From Trichoplax adhaerens (taxonomy: Eukaryota > Placozoa > Uniplacotomia > Trichoplacea > Trichoplacidae): DNA of 64,000 bases. The stretch lies in NCBI RefSeq assembly GCF_000150275.1, contig NW_002060947.1, positions 2,779,740 to 2,843,739 of the forward strand, written 5' to 3'. This document shows positions 26,701-42,166 of the stretch, piece by piece. The notes below the pieces were generated by a model that was not told the origin of the DNA, searched no databases, and saw nothing but the letters and a program-made list of their open reading frames with translations. The stretch's first letter is position 1. Every line of letters starts with the position of its first letter. Both the position numbers and the translations under genes were made by a program.

Positions 26701-29060
26701 TATGAATCTTATTTGATTTTGATAAACATCTGTCATATTAAAATACTACAAAACACTTACAATAGTACGCATCATTCCGCGATATAAGCTAAGAACTTGA
26801 TGAATTATATGGAACCCAAGTCTTATCACCTATTCGCGGTTGTCTGGACGCTCATAACTGTTTAAGTCATATAAGAAACTACCTTGGTCTATTGCTAATC
26901 TAAGATTAAAACTGAGAATGTTTATATTTCAACGATTTATTTAAATTTTAATTCGTAATATCCGAATATTTTAATGTAGTCGATTGCAAAATAATTAATC
27001 ATTCGCATGGTAACGGAACTGCGTGAAATTTATATATCACATTTCACCGTAGGTTTACTCCTATCGGGATAATTCCAGTCGGGTGTATGAAATAAATGCA
27101 ATCAACGTAGATAAAAAAAGATAAACCAAGAAACATGATATCATGCTAATTTAGTAGAGATATTGAACTTATATCATTATAATTTATTGTCCTAACGCGA
27201 TATAATTCTAAATTACTTGATTAAGCCATGAAAAATTATAGTTACTAGCAGTCCATGAAGGTGTTTCAGTCTTACTTATGATATACTGCATTACTCGTTC
27301 ATTATCAGAGTTATGTACTCAATGATAACGGCATCTATTTGGCTTGTTTGTTAATGATCCGCAAAATATATGTATAACCTGCATTTATATACTGTTTGAC
27401 ATATGTAATGGACACTGAGTAATGTATGTCATTTAACATTTTTTTAACGATGCCTGAGAATGATTTATGATTTTGGTTCCAATATGCTTGGACTGCTAGT
27501 TTGAAAGTTGATGTGTATCTGTTTATCATTTCATGGATGTTTTACGAGCACGATAGCGTGGTCGTATACACGCGCCTACAGTCATATGATTAATTCAGAG
27601 TTTTTTATGGCGGCCAAGATCGTAGTTCATTCATAGATATAAAAATGGGGAGGGGAGGGAATGCTAAACTACGGTAATTATTAGAACTGTTCTTGATTGT
27701 AGCGGCTAATAGCTTTCAATGCTACATTTATTTGATCGAATCTTTTACTATATCAATAGAATATTTTAGCTTTACGATTACTTTATAACAAATTTCTTCA
27801 AGCTACCGATATCAATTTATTAGTACGCGTACATAAAAACTTCCCGCGTACTATCACGTATTGCAGTATACTTCAAAGGTCTTCCGGACTTGAATAGTGG
27901 TGGACAAGAAAGTATTTAAATACTTTTTAGCAAGATATTTAAACTGATCGAGTAAGGCAAACTGCAGGATTCCGATGCTTTCAATTTACATTCAGACTAC
28001 TATTTTGGTTCGTAACTTAATGATGGTAAGATATCGAAACTCATACTGAAAAGAAGAGCTATTAAACATGGCGAAGCAAATATTTTAACTGAGGATAAAT
28101 CATGGTAAATAGAAATTGCCCTTTATAATATAGATTTGTGTAAAATAACAAAGTGACTAGTAGAATAATTAAAATGAAATTAAAAATCTTATCTACATCA
28201 TGCTATAAATTGTCTTTGTAGCGTTTAAAAGGTGTGAATAAACCAAAAATCACGATTAATGACACCTTTAAATTAAAGTATCCACTGATCAATAACATCC
28301 ACCAATTATGAACGCTACCATATTCCTCGATTTACTATGATAAATCCTGTTCTTTCACTATGGCTTACATAATGTAAGTATTACATCGTAGTACATTCAA
28401 AAATGAGTAAAATAATGCCATGTCGTCAACGGTAGGTATCATATAGAGATAAATTTATTCTGAATATGCCTGATTAAAGGAGATTACGCGTTGATCAAAT
28501 AGAAATATGTTACTAACCTCGTGGTTCTTACTACTACCACTGCGATTCTTGCTTCGTTTGAATTTACTGCTTTTAACCTTTTCTTCCAATGAACTTTGTC
28601 CAGCAGACTGTGTACGCTTGATATCATTGCCATCTACTACAATATTGAACTGATCTCGATCTTGTTCATTCAAAGTCTCTAAGTCATCTTTACTGTGAGA
28701 ATTGTTGCTGAAAAGGCCGGTTAATTTAGGTAATTTTTTACTATTCTTTTTGACGATGTTACTGCCATTTTGCGCTGTTGGTGTTACTGCGGCTGCTGAT
28801 ATTGGCTCGTCATCACCATTTTCCAACTTATTACTTTGCAAATGGTGATATTGAGAAAGTGAAGGACTACTGTTGTTGCTACTATGACCATAAATCCCTA
28901 TATTGAGATTAGCCTGCTTACTGGCATTATTATCATCATGGTCTGAGGATTCCTGCTGCGAACAATATGGGGATCGATCGTTGCGACTAATATGGGCATT
29001 GGTAGCCATTCGAAAAGAATTTTCAAACGTTGGAGTTATTGGATTGGTATTCACACTCAT
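17754..29060 (-). CDS. RhoGAP protein of the ARHGAP6/36 type with giant low-complexity tail
   Basis: RhoGAPs switch off Rho GTPases by speeding GTP hydrolysis. Eleven exons join in phase (minus strand, 5' to 3'): 28518-29060, 22613-22772, 22407-22478, 21629-22084, 21151-21206, 20867-21020, 20579-20727, 20387-20452, 20178-20291, 19943-20043 and 17754-19791, giving about 1,302 residues. The RhoGAP domain spans about 392-590: EGLFRIASSKKK holds the arginine finger, then HDVISIFKDFFRYLPEPLLT, then NKMDISNLAKVMGPNILHK. Upstream TIPLSKVIAND, and LYRKSFLALLEREP after the domain, fit ARHGAP6/36 rather than other RhoGAPs. The tail (about 625-1302) is rich in Asn, Ser and Gln and has tandem repeats. 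The start ATG at 29058-29060 follows an in-frame stop, but a further upstream exon cannot be ruled out. Confidence 0.9.
18590..19275 (-). repeat. Tandem peptide repeats in the RhoGAP tail
   Basis: Within the last exon about five imperfect copies of a 35-50 residue unit occur. Each has a core like IMPTFRHQDGLHQQT or FHNQDSVRQQTIRTPTQD, followed by an Asn/Ser-rich spacer. One short half-copy (HQQTIRTPNQD) interrupts the series. Between copies 4 and 5 the spacer swells into a poly-Asn/Ser run. The coding frame is intact throughout. Confidence 0.85.
22773..28517 (-). other. RhoGAP intron 1 (5.7 kb)
   Basis: The interval lies between the first coding exon and exon 2. It is by far the longest intron in the window. 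No exon, RNA gene or repeat array could be supported inside it. Short open frames there lack splice context and family resemblance. It may hold regulatory sequence, since long first introns often do. Confidence 0.7.
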
Positions 29061-32000
29061 ACTACTGGAAACTATATTAAAAATCTATTTCTTTCCAATC
29101 AGGCTCTTACTCCTCAATATCGAGTACAGTAATTTCAAATGTTTGCTCATCAGCTCAGATCGTAGATGAAAATATTCGCAGGACTTCTAATTGTGTCGTT
29201 TTTATACTAATCAAAAAGTTGTTTTCTATGACCACAAGTCAACTAAAAAGAGAGGAAAATTTTAAAAACACAATTAAGCATACTAACTTCCTATTCCTTA
29301 TCGTTGTCATAAATTAAAATGTTAAAATGATTATAAACAGCTCAATAAAATCATCATGTGTTCTGTCATTTTTGTCCTATTCGCATACCTATAATATTTC
29401 TCGGTTTCCAAGGATCTTAAGCAATAAAGAGCCAAAACATAAATACACTGGTATTCTTACGCTACAAGGAAGCTAAAAATTAACAAAGAAATGGAAAATA
29501 TCTGTCATTTTGTCGATGTTTTAGTAATTAATAAAAATATCCTCTGTTAAGTTATAAATACAAGTTTAATATCTATTTTTAAATAGAGTGAAAAAGCTTA
29601 CTGTACATGGATGGAAAGTAATAACTGAAAACTGGTCTATCCCACCAATGTGAAATTTACAATAGCGTAGACTGACTATTGTATAAGGCTGTAATTAACG
29701 CCTTACTCATTCTGCTACCGTACAGTAGAATCACTTTGCTTCGTCAACAGTGGCGACTTACTACATTTTTTATTCTTTAATTGCCTGAATGATTTCTATC
29801 AAGATCATAAAACAATAAAATAATATTAACCAAAACAAGACTTGAAAACGATCGACAACATGTTTACGCTAGCTTGTGATAATAGTTTAAGACAAAGTTT
29901 GCTTTTTACAAGTTACTTTCTAATAGATTTAGTAGATTAAGATATTGCTGGTGATAAAATTCAGGAATATGAGAGTCTGAAGCTTTAACTTATGAGGGTA
30001 TATCTGATTTTATTTCGATAATACGTTAAAGGAGAACTTAATGGAAATAGTAAAGCGTAAATTTAAGAGAAGAAATAGTGATTATCGAATTGGCTTAGTT
30101 AGTCTACTATAATAATAAAATAAAGAAAGGATTTTTCGGTGTGAAACAGCATATGCTTTCCAATGATAATTAATTTAAATAAATCATAGATAACTGATAT
30201 ATTATTATAGCGTTGAGAGGAATACGGTCAAAATTGATAGAAATAATACTTGGTAACAAGGAAGTGCTGCTAAAGGTCACAAGTTAGCAATGACAACAAA
30301 TGTGAGCTAGAGTAATTAATTAATATCTGTCAGTTTAGATTTGATAAAGGCAGATAGAATCATAATAGCTTATAGTTTAGTAACGTATCACGAATACGCG
30401 TTATCTTCGTAGTAGATCAAATTCAGATATTTTTTGCTTTACTGCAGTTAAGTGAGAATAATAAATAGTAGATGGCAGCAACTGTATTTCTTTAACAAGA
30501 CTTACAGTTAATCAATCAATTTATCTAGATTAAATAAAAATTGATAATAATCATATTAAGCTCTAAAGAAATAATTTGGATAGAGCAAGATTAAAAAAAT
30601 TACGAACAGATTATATATAATCTGCAGCCCTGACAAGATCAGCCAGTGTAAGAAAAAGAAATTAAATTTCCTTGTTATTGTACATATATAATAAGAAAAC
30701 GGGTCTAAGAAAGTAACATCTTAGAATTTAATAATAACAAGCATCAAACTATTCCAGTTTGTCTATATTTCTAATATGCAGCCGTTCTATATTATGATTG
30801 TGAATTAGTGATGTAGAAATTTAACACGTTAATGTATGTATAATTAAAGCTGTATACAAATTAAATTGTATAAATAGCAAAAATTAAAAAAAAACACACC
30901 ATCATATGATTAATATGTAACGGATAAATGGATTAATGCTGATTTTTTGGAAATATTTTACTTAAAATAGGGTTTTTATTACAGAAAGACGTACAATCTA
31001 ACTTCATTCATCAAAACTTAAAAGAGAAAGAGTGTAGAAAGGTAGTTACCGTGTGCAAGGATGGATGAAAATTCAAGTTTGTAATAATAATAAAGAGCGC
31101 GTTTTACTCGGTGATATTTGTGTCAATTGCTACAGTTATTTTGCTTACCGTTGAGTTATATAGTAGTTAATCGTAACAGTATAGATCATTAAGTCAATCA
31201 GGATATGTTTGTTTGTAGTATAGATCCAATAAGAAAATTTGAGGAGAGACAAATGGAACAAAACCGATCGCTTAGAAATAGCTCAGCTTTGAACGCCATT
31301 CTATTGGACTTATTTTTGTATTTATCAATTGGTTATTATCCTATTGGTTGAAAGCTTCTGTAAATAATATGGATGGAATAATTTTGGCCCTCCTTATTGA
31401 TTTGTAATTAAATAACATGCATAACAATACAATAGATACAACCGAGGGTTTGCTTAATTACTGATGGAGTTATCAATCATATTTGTAAGGCAATATAATT
31501 CAATTTCGGCTTTACTAAGGCTCTCATCACTTGTTATACTTCTTCGCCTATTATGATTGAAGTAGAATAGACAGATGGAGATAACAAATTGAGATCAACG
31601 TGTGGTAAAATTTGTTGAATAAAGTTCTGAATACCAACACATTAATATGTCTGCCAAATAATTGAATAGCGTACTACCTCTTCGTTCTCCGTCGCCTTAT
31701 TATTTGTTATGAATACTTGTCATTGGTTAAGTTCCTATTACGTAGTATGCAGAATTAGATATTATACTTTAATAGTCTAATAGTTTAAAACAGACCTGTA
31801 ACCAAAATAATGATCGTTGCGTGTCATTCTATTACGTTTATATTTTTAAATAAAATTTTAAAGACTCGAAGAGATATTTGCGATGAACTGAGATTTCTTT
31901 CAGTATATGCGATTATTCTACAATATTTAAAAATCAAAATTCCTTCAATCCATTAAAAACAAAGTCGCTAATGATTTATATTAAAGATGACCACTTATTC

Positions 32001-35000
32001 GAAATCTTCTTTACGTAACCTTCTATTAGTTAGTACTCTAACTGATCATAGTACAGTAAATTTTATGTATACCATTCATTAGTAAGCTATTGTCAAAATT
32101 TTTAGATTGTAGTGTAATAGGGAGGGGGTAAGTTAAAAGAAAAGCTCTTTTGATCAAGGCAGACTTAATTAATTTAAACAAACGACACTGATTTTACTGA
32201 TATTACGTGAGCTAATATTTTGTTGTAAAAGCATAGCTTTAGAAGAATTCTTGATGTGATTCTTAAATTTGAAAAATATTCTTCTGTAACTGGTAAATCA
32301 ATAATTTGTTTATAGGGATATTGCTTCTTGTAATTTCATTCCTGCCTTTAGTTAGATCAGTATGAGAAAGTAGACTTATATTTGTGAGTAACTTAAATCA
32401 AATTAAAATATAATAATTATAATGTGATATAAATAGTATAAATCAATAAATTTACGTTAAAAACCGTAGGACACCAACAAATGCTAGTGCTGTAGAATTT
32501 GGTTAACATTACAGCCACTAAATTATTCTTCGATCGCTGTTATGAGTCATTAGTTTGGTAATTAACTTTTTTATCGTATGGTCACTTTTCTCATAGAATT
32601 ATTACTGCATAACTGGGTGTTTTGGATGTAATTAGAAGCGTTAGAGTAGTTCCTATCAGTGTAATGCTCTTGTTGAATTAATGATTAGGTCGAGAGAAAA
32701 TCACTCTTCTTACGCCTTTAGTAATTTTCATAATTGCTGACGCATTATTTTACTTTTTCAATCTTCAATTAAATCGGCTTAACTATAGAATTGATTAAGG
32801 TAGAGATGACATTTCTTGTCGATAATGATTTGATCGTATCATATACCATACATACATGAGTATATTGACATTGCTGATACGATGCTGTATTACAGTTCTG
32901 CTTTTAATAAGCTTTAACACCTTCATTTTGAGAGCCTTTGGGTTACTGCAATTCTATATTTAACCATTTTAAATTAATGAGCAGAATATACTTGATAGAA
33001 TTGTTACAGTATACGAGTACTGCTATTGCAAAATAAAAATATCAATTTATGCTATCAGATATCACGTAAAGAGAGTTTAGAATCGTTGCACATGGAAATA
33101 AATCGAAATACTGCTACATGCTACAGTAAAGAAAGACAATTATAAATGAGAAGATTTTCATGGTGTTGCATAGATGATATCATTGACGATTACAAAACTA
33201 TTTGTAGATGTTCGTTGTTAAAGCAACAAATAACCAAATTTTACTAAGTTATACAGGAGTAAAGACACTTAGAAAATTTTAATAAAGTTTGTTCAGTAAA
33301 TTCGGAATTCGCTACTCTATGACAAGAACTAGCATACAGCTATACCCGGAGCTAATGGCGTCTTCGCATAGTTACACGTAATATTTCATTTCATTACTAG
33401 TGATACTGATTTGGATTAGGAAAGCATCAGGTCTTAGAGAAAAAAGTAACAAAATATGTGTTAGCAACTAGATGTTTATATGCAGCAAAAAATTGGGTGG
33501 TAGCAGTTAAGTGCTGATCTATAAGGCAAACGTACGAATACATTCCATTGATGAGTAAGCTAAAATTTCACAGGCTCACTGCAATGTTTAATCTACAGTA
33601 TAAGAGTGTATGACTCAAATCATTACTAATACATGTTCATCTATGCGATATATTATAATTATCGGCAATATTATAAAGACACAGTACGCGGTCGGAAGCA
33701 TAGTGACGTTTACAGGATAAAGAGTTATTGTTTTTAGGTTAGTGAACTAAATCTTGTTGTGCAACAGCAGTCTACGAAGCAACTCCCTTGTAAGATAACC
33801 TGTAATCGCCTGCATTGCAAATTCTTTCGTGGATGTTTAAGCTACTACCATGAAAGACTTAAATATTATTAGGCTGCAGTTTTATGTATTATCGTACTAC
33901 TATCGTTTCTTCCTTTAAATTCATACTGATATTCAAGCTTTTAAACTAGTAGTTTAAGAATCTAGGTTACTACGCTGCAATTAATTGATTATCCTTTCAT
34001 CATAGCCGATGAATTTATTTGACCTTTGGCACAGTATTTCAATTCTTATGATTCTAATATAAATACTTAGTGGTAAGCGAGAGAACGAAAAATTAAGATA
34101 CCAACTTTTATAAGGTTAAAGATGTAGGTGCCATATATGCTGGCATATCACCGATGACTGATAAAATTGTCATCTACTTCTATTACTGCCTAATTCACTT
34201 ACTAGATATCGAAAAAAACTGCAAGTATTTGATTTATATGCAGTAATTAATCTATCAGATTCTGAAATATTGACTTTTCTAAAATACTCTAGCGGAGATT
34301 TCTTTGACATATGATCTTAATCTCTTTGATATTATAAAATATTAATTATAAATCAAATTAACATTATCGATCATTGAGGATGAAACTTTGTAAAGTTGTT
34401 TTAGTGAAGTGGCTGTATACTTCAATGCAAAAGTTTCCACAGCTGCGTGAGAAATTTTTAATTAATGACTCATCAAGGCATTTATTGGTAAAGTTAGTTA
34501 TTCTCCTCATGTTATTATAACTAATTACAACGATTCATTAGCAAACTTATAATGGCCATTTATTTATTAGGTCAATAATATAATTTAAGCCATCGATACA
34601 TTCAGTATCTTTTGCTGTGTTATCTGTGAAATGGCGCATCAATTAATTGTTCACGGTTTATTCTTGTTAGGAGAGTAAATTAATTTATGTTAATTGCGTT
34701 GATGATTAGGAATGTACACATAACAACTTGTCGATCACATGATTATTTACATCACGTTCAGTAACGTTGTAAAGATACTGCGATAAGATATTGTCCACCA
34801 TTGTTACGAAGTCGATTAATATTGAACATGTTGAAATGTTTCAGATTCTCTATCATATATCTCTATGAGGCCATTATGCAGGCAATTATCTTAAATTAGA
34901 AGCAAAATATGAATTCAAAATAGATGATGTTATTGGATACGATTAGCTATTGAAGCTATAGAATAACTATCGAAATGTGTCATCAAGCTGCAAGCGCTCG

Positions 35001-38000
35001 CATGCATTCTACTGTAGTATTTGATCAAACATGAAAAAGAGAAGAAGATTGTATACCGTGTAAATGGAATATTGCTTCAGAAGAAGATAAAATCAGACAT
35101 TAATCCTACAGATGACGTAGCAATGTATTCGATTGCGTCTAATAATAAAATTTATACTCGACCTATTGCGCAGTTAGCACTAAGGTTCCTTTTGGTAGTG
35201 ACTGTCACGGTGACCAATATTATTTAACGAAGCTTCGATCAAATAAGCAAAATACTAGGTCTGCATAAGTAATGCTCATAAAGTGTTATTTTGATGTAAT
35301 ATATTTGGAGCTTGTTCCTCACGGTAAAAATGAAATCGATAGAATATAAGGTTGATAACTCAGAGTACATGAAAACATTTTAATTAGGATAAGTGAGATA
35401 CATTTATTCTATTTGACGTGGTATGGCTATCCAACAGATAATATTGCCGATCTATACAATCGTATAAACATTGATAGTTCACAGATAGGACGAGAGAAAT
35501 TAAACGTTATGATTATATGGAGTACTTGCAATACTGATAGAAACACGTACTACATTATGATTGACCATTAATTACTCAAATTTCCAGTATTGTAGCTACC
35601 TAGACAAACTTAATTGGTTTGTTTGAAAAGGAAGGAAATATCAGTCATGATAGAGTATCAAAGATTCTATTCGAGTTTGTGTTGATTTTTATCCTGTCAT
35701 CTTTATACCGAAGGAAAGCATATCAGTGTTGTATATCATCTATGAAATCAAAGCAATAAAATTAATCATATACCTAAAGTAAAGAGCGTCTAAATGTTTT
35801 CTGTTATAACTCTTTATTTAAGTCAGAGCAGCATTGAATAATATAGAATACAATAGATTGCATGATTATTCAATTTAGGTTTCACACTGCCTTTTCGATA
35901 ACGTCCAAAAGTATAATTATTGCCATATTTTAAGTTCGTGTTCCTATTGGGTATGTTAATAAGATATTACAGTTCATAATGACATGGTTTGACATTTGCA
36001 TATGATCATGAAGCTAACATGTCTACTTAAAAATAATTCTTTATTATACATAATTAGCTTATGGAACAAAATGACTGCATCAATGAAATTTCGTTTCTAT
36101 AGATTTAAAAAAATTTTATGCAGTGTGCTCGTATTACAAGATATGCAACAGCAATTAACTTGAGACATTTACTTAAAAAGACTTGTTATCATCAAGCTAA
36201 GCATAAGATGTTTACTTACTAACGGCACTTCTTTACAAAAAGTTTATCTAAATAATGCAGGACACTATCTAAATGGCTACAACATAACCGGATTAGGTCA
36301 TCGTACTCTACTTTCGTGTACTATGGTGTACTTTGCTCAATGTTAAAATCTTGATATCAGCAGCCGTTGACATATTGAATATAAGAGAATGATATCATTA
36401 TACTGAGTGATAGTATATTATAGGAATCCGTCTAAAGGGCGCCTTGTTTTAGACATGTGTGCTAGTATTTTGAACAGATATATCATAGAAAACCTAACCC
36501 ACGACAAAAAGCTGAAAAATACTTTTATTTACGTATAAAAAGGAGAGATTGTAAATAAACAATCCATAAAATTATAAAGCAGAAGACTGCACTCACAACG
36601 TATAAGAATTGATGTGATTCATGAAACATCTGATATTACAATATATAAGCAGTAGTGACACATGAAACATAGTATGAGAATGGAACTGGAGAGAAGAAGT
36701 GGCAAACATTACCACTGTGTATTGTTTTAACAGACTACTAAAGCTAATCAATCTATAAAGATAGTCTTTCTTAATAGCTCAGATGTATGGTGAAAGAGAA
36801 TATTCTGCTGAAATCAGCTACTACAGCTCTTGCTATTCACTACGATGATAAACAATTTTATCATCTTTCCGCTTATTGTCATGACCAGTGAAAAAGTGAA
36901 ATCTCGAATACTATTGTAAAGATAATCCTAAAGTGAATACACAATGCGATGAAGAAGATTATTTACTAGTATAAAGTTAACTCTGCAAAAGAATAAATTA
37001 ATGTCTTTTATGATCATACAATGTCAATATGAAATTAACATGATATGCGGCTTTATGATAAAAAAACAAGTTTAGCCACTTTATTTTATTTATTGATGAC
37101 GTTTTTATACGATAAATAAAGGCTTACTTTTTCGAAGCATGTTTACGACAGTTATAAGTCAACAAATCTTGGAGTATTTTTCGGTTTTGATGCATGACAC
37201 ATACATTAATAGTTGGGATCGTTATAAGTCAATGCTAATAACAATCACTAATCGTATAAAATTAATAAGTTAGTTAAGGTAATCGGAAATGCAGTTAATT
37301 CTGGATTTTAGGGGTGTGGATGATCGTTTTAGCTGCACTGTATTTTGTAAAACCTCCGCCTTGAAATCTTAAGCTATCACGTAATTAAAGAGGTGGCAGT
37401 TTCAACTAAACAGTGAACCTAATTGAATCAGTAATATGATATAACTAAATGCGATTTGTAAATACAGTAATTTTATTAGTTAAATTGATAAATTTTTATA
37501 GCTTTAATGTGTAATACTTTGCTTTTACAATTGAATTAGATTTAATTCTATCATAATGACACGTAGTTATATGATAATAGCAATAGAATATTTGTGATGT
37601 CAGGGTTAGAACAAGTGGATATTTTAGCTTCTGGCAATTATTCTTGTTAATAGAAATATTAGATATCTGATGGCATTACTTGATTATAAACCAAATGTAT
37701 TCTAGATATGTGCAGAGTAATATGTTATATCTTTGGATCGTTGAAAGAATCAAATATGACATTTATACATGACATTAGAACTGAGTAAGTTAATTATTTT
37801 TTTATATTAATTATTGATGGAATAGTTCTAATTACGAGAATGTTGGCTAGTGCTGGCTTCTATCCTAACTTAAGTTCAAAATAGGCTTAATGGCAATTAG
37901 ATTATTTCCCAAAATATAGTAAATTCATTATGAATGAATTTAGTGTATTGTTCTATCGAGAAATGTGAATTTCATTCTTTGCATTTATTAGCGCTTTCCT

Positions 38001-41000
38001 GTTAACTTCAGAGTCGATTAATTATGGCAGTTAATTTGCGCTCATAGATAGTATTGAAAGGTATTTGCGGCAATTAACAGGACTGTACATATCTTCATTC
38101 AAGTTTGGTACCTGATTAAAGATTCCCAATGTATTACTTAAACAGGAGCGATTTCTTATCCTAAAGTACTTTTAAATAGCTTTATCTACCTTTAGATTGA
38201 TTTTAAACATTTTGACCTTTCTAACTTAAATGTATCTTAAATTTAAGGCTAAACGTTTAGTTTTTAATTTAAATAAAATTAAATACGAAATTATAGAAAT
38301 CGGCTCATGGACGTACATAGAATCTAATTGAATGATATGAAAACGTGCTCTATTTTCCTACATAATTCAATGGATATTTGTATCACATAAGTATTTTGTA
38401 ATTATTTTTAATTGACATATGGTCTTATTATAATAATATACCGTAAAATCTAAATCTATCTACCGCCTGGTTTATATTTCCAGTAAATGATCATAAGCTA
38501 TTAGGTAGACTTAATAGAAATTTTTTTCATCAATTAATTTTATTATTATTATATGAGAAACTTTTTAAAATGCTGAATTTATGAGGCAAACATCGCTCCC
38601 AGAACTCTCGATATTTAGAATAATACATTCTCAAGAGTTAAACAATAGTCATACAGGGTGATTTCGAAAGTATGAAATCAAACTATGCTACACTGAAGCT
38701 AAGACTAAGGCTTGAGACAAATTTGGTGTATTGTGATACTTCTTAATAAGACATACAACCTTCGGGTAATCTTATCTGCGCTACCCTTTATTGTGCTACT
38801 TTTTGAACTTCCTTATAAAAATTTATTTGGACGGTAATTAAATGTTTTCCTAACGTCATAGTAATAAAGTATTGTATATCTAGTATGTTAGTTAATGAAC
38901 GGAATTAATAAGAATTACTAGTTGCCAAACATGAAAATAGTAACAATAATCATTAGATGGCCTTTAAGACATACTTAAAAGCGATAATTAAGTTAATATT
39001 TACGCAAATATCGCAATTCTGAGCAAGGTAAGTGTTGATGATGTTTTGTTCGAAAATTTCACATCCTTAACTTAATTTAGATATTGCTATAGTGAATGAT
39101 GAAATTCTGTATTAACTGAATCAATAATATTGGTAAATTTATGCTTTATCAGCTAATATTATACGCGTAAAATAAAAGTTATATTCTGTGTACACTGTAT
39201 CTCTACAATTTTTGTAACATAGAATACTGGCATATTCTATCGTTCATTAAATTAAATAATTTTATTTCTTTAGTTGTATATACAGCATAAAGTACAATTA
39301 AATTTAATTTTATTATCATTGAGGCAACTAGAACTTTTTAGTCCGAACTGTCATTTGTTAATATACCTAGTATTTATTTACTGTATTAGTATAAATTATA
39401 TACTGAAGATGCTATGCGCAGATATAAATTCGTATCACCTTACATTCAGGAAAATTGCAGCACAACTAACATAGTTGTATCCGATAACTAAAGTAGGGTA
39501 TCGCCTTGAACAGTTTTATTAGTATCTGGTGTAAAGTATATTATACTTCGATATCTCATATTATATATGGGCATGACTTTTGTAGCTGTGTAGGTAATTA
39601 TGATATGTGCATATTTCAGGCACTGATAAGAATGGTAACATGATACTGGGTGCATATGTTAACATATACATAAGCGTATGCTTTAGTATACATTACGCAA
39701 AATTAAAGTTTGGCGCAACGAAGGAAATTTATCGCTATGTAGATGTAAAAGTGTGAGTACGATACGATTATTTTAGAGTGTAAAGAACTATTTTAATTTA
39801 TAAGAAAATGCTAAGCAAAATTTAATATAAGTTCTGATCGGTATACATACCGTAATGTATGAGTAACAAATACCTGCCATTTCAAGGTAATGGAATGCAG
39901 TCTTTTATGTTATTGTTAATCAAGGATTTCTACAAGGAATACAGTATAGTATAAGTCAAACTCGCAAATACATTTTATTATATCACAGTACCTGTATTAC
40001 TATATCGGTGGTTTAAGTATATATCCTCAGAGCTAGTTTCTCTAGATTAGGAGCTCGACAATAAGCGATATCGTATTGTATTTATCAGATAATCTATCAT
40101 TAATAAATTGGACTTTAATGCTCTACGAGCATGCTATATTTTATGTGATAACTAAATTTTCTATGCGTTTTTCATTCTCGTAAAGTGTTTACCTAATGTG
40201 CAATTAAATACGGTACTCGTATGTAACGAGATACGATTTTGACTTTATAACTTTAAAGTTTTTAATTGTATTAATTTAAGAAGTTAAGTGAGGATAATAA
40301 TCCATGACAACGGATTACCTTATCAACATAAACATAGATAAATTTCTACTTCTTTCGAATGCATGGAAACAATGACAATTACGTGTAGTAATATAGATTA
40401 AAAATTTATCAGGTATTCACGTAGCTTAAATGACACTTTTGTATGAGATAAGTGCATCTGTGCTACGTCAAGTTGTTCATGCATATGTAAATACAAGTTC
40501 ATAGTCCATTAACTGCACACAATAATGCAAAGCTTTCGTTGTATGATACTCGATGCGTTATTGATTATTTTATTTATTAATCCATACCTGATCTCAGTTG
40601 ATTTGTAGAAAATTGAACCATTAGAAGTTAATAATTCATATGGAAACATACACTAGCGTGGTATGAAGTTATCTAGACTGTAATGCCGTACCGGTATATT
40701 GCATAAGGTTACCGATTATTATTATAATAGGAAGTTTTACCTGTAAGCGCGTCTTCTGGTGTATATTTCGTCTTGACCTTCATCGATATCAAGCTTAATT
40801 CTACGAAATTTTATACCCGGTGAATTGATACAGGTAAGACTTTACACAGTCTGATTTAGTGTGTCTGAATTGATCAAATAGCTATTTTTTTTTTGTCCCT
40901 ATTACCTACGAATTTGGCTAGCAATGTTTACGGTATGTTGTAGCACTGTAGTTAATTAACCAGTTGCCAAATTGAAACTATATCGAAGATATACCACTGC

Positions 41001-42166
41001 TTAATATCGAAATCATGTTACTTTTGAAGATATGTATCCATTTTTGTTATAAGGCACGATAAAGTGCTGCACAATTAGTACAGTGGTAAATTTTACTTTG
41101 CCTTTATTTGATTTTTATCTACGTTAGATAGTTTTTTACTGTTTTAATATAAAAGATTTAAGTACTAAACAGTGTAATTCGACTGTAGAAAGTGTCAACT
41201 TAATTTGTTTCATGCATATTAAAAGGCACTATTGTAACTATACTTCGGCGAGCTTACTAGGTATGCGCTTAATTAATGGCAACGATTTTTGTAGATCATC
41301 TATAATAATTTCTCTGGAGAGAAAAAATCTGTGATGCAGTAATATTCGTAGATTACGATTATGTCGTGGATTACGTACGAGCAATTATGCGATACTGTAG
41401 TGCTCCATTTATAGTAATCCATGATTTAAATACGTACAGTATACGCTAAACTGCAATAAACGAAGGCACCGAGTGATTGTAAATCACTGATAACATCTAA
41501 TAGCCACAGCGTTAATAGTGTTTTGGCCAGTATCTTCCAATTTGGAGTCAAGTAGGTTCTTGTACGTACATTTGTGATGAGTTTCGCGTTAGGCTATCGA
41601 TGTAAGATTGGATGTTATGTTCGATGAGCTACAGGATATCAGCAGCTGTAGTTATTAATTAATTAATTATTCGTATACTGTATGAATTGAATATGAATTA
41701 GTCGATCCCTCGCTTGTTATACTTCGCGTGCTATACGAGTATACTGTACCAGCTGTACTTATACCTTACTGCGTTTTCATGTTTACAGTAAAGGAATTCT
41801 TTGAGATTTTGAATCCTGATATAGTATAAAACTGGATATGGCACGCTTCTATTCGCAAGCTAATCAGTATAAAGTATCAACTTGTTATTCAATATGCACT
41901 TTATGAACTGTACTGATCTATAGCAATTGTGCTGCATTGACATTCAACTGAATAAGAAATTTTGGGTTGAATCTGTAAAAGTGGGTTGAGAGCTTTACTG
42001 GACGTAGCCATTAGGGTCTATTGACTTATCAATTAATAGTAAAAATCGAGTGATTCGTCTATACATGACGCTCATGAAGTTACTGGCTCGGTATGAATGA
42101 AATGACACACGAATCGAAATTACGAAATTATGAACTCTGTCTCGATTTTCCTGCTAAAGGCTACAT
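29061..42166. other. Gene-poor AT-rich stretch (about 13 kb)
   Basis: I see no coding exon with recognisable family sequence or good codon bias, no tRNA box pattern and no tandem array here. Its near end contains the RhoGAP 5' UTR and promoter. The longest open frames (for example 35021-35227 and 39274-39474) have random-looking composition. In a compact genome this is large, and could hold regulatory DNA, a long non-coding RNA or the 5' UTR exons of a neighbour. Confidence 0.6.

Noticed and set aside
35021-35227. 68-residue open frame in the gene-poor stretch.
   Set aside because: No recognisable family, splice context or codon signal; it is expected by chance in 13 kb.
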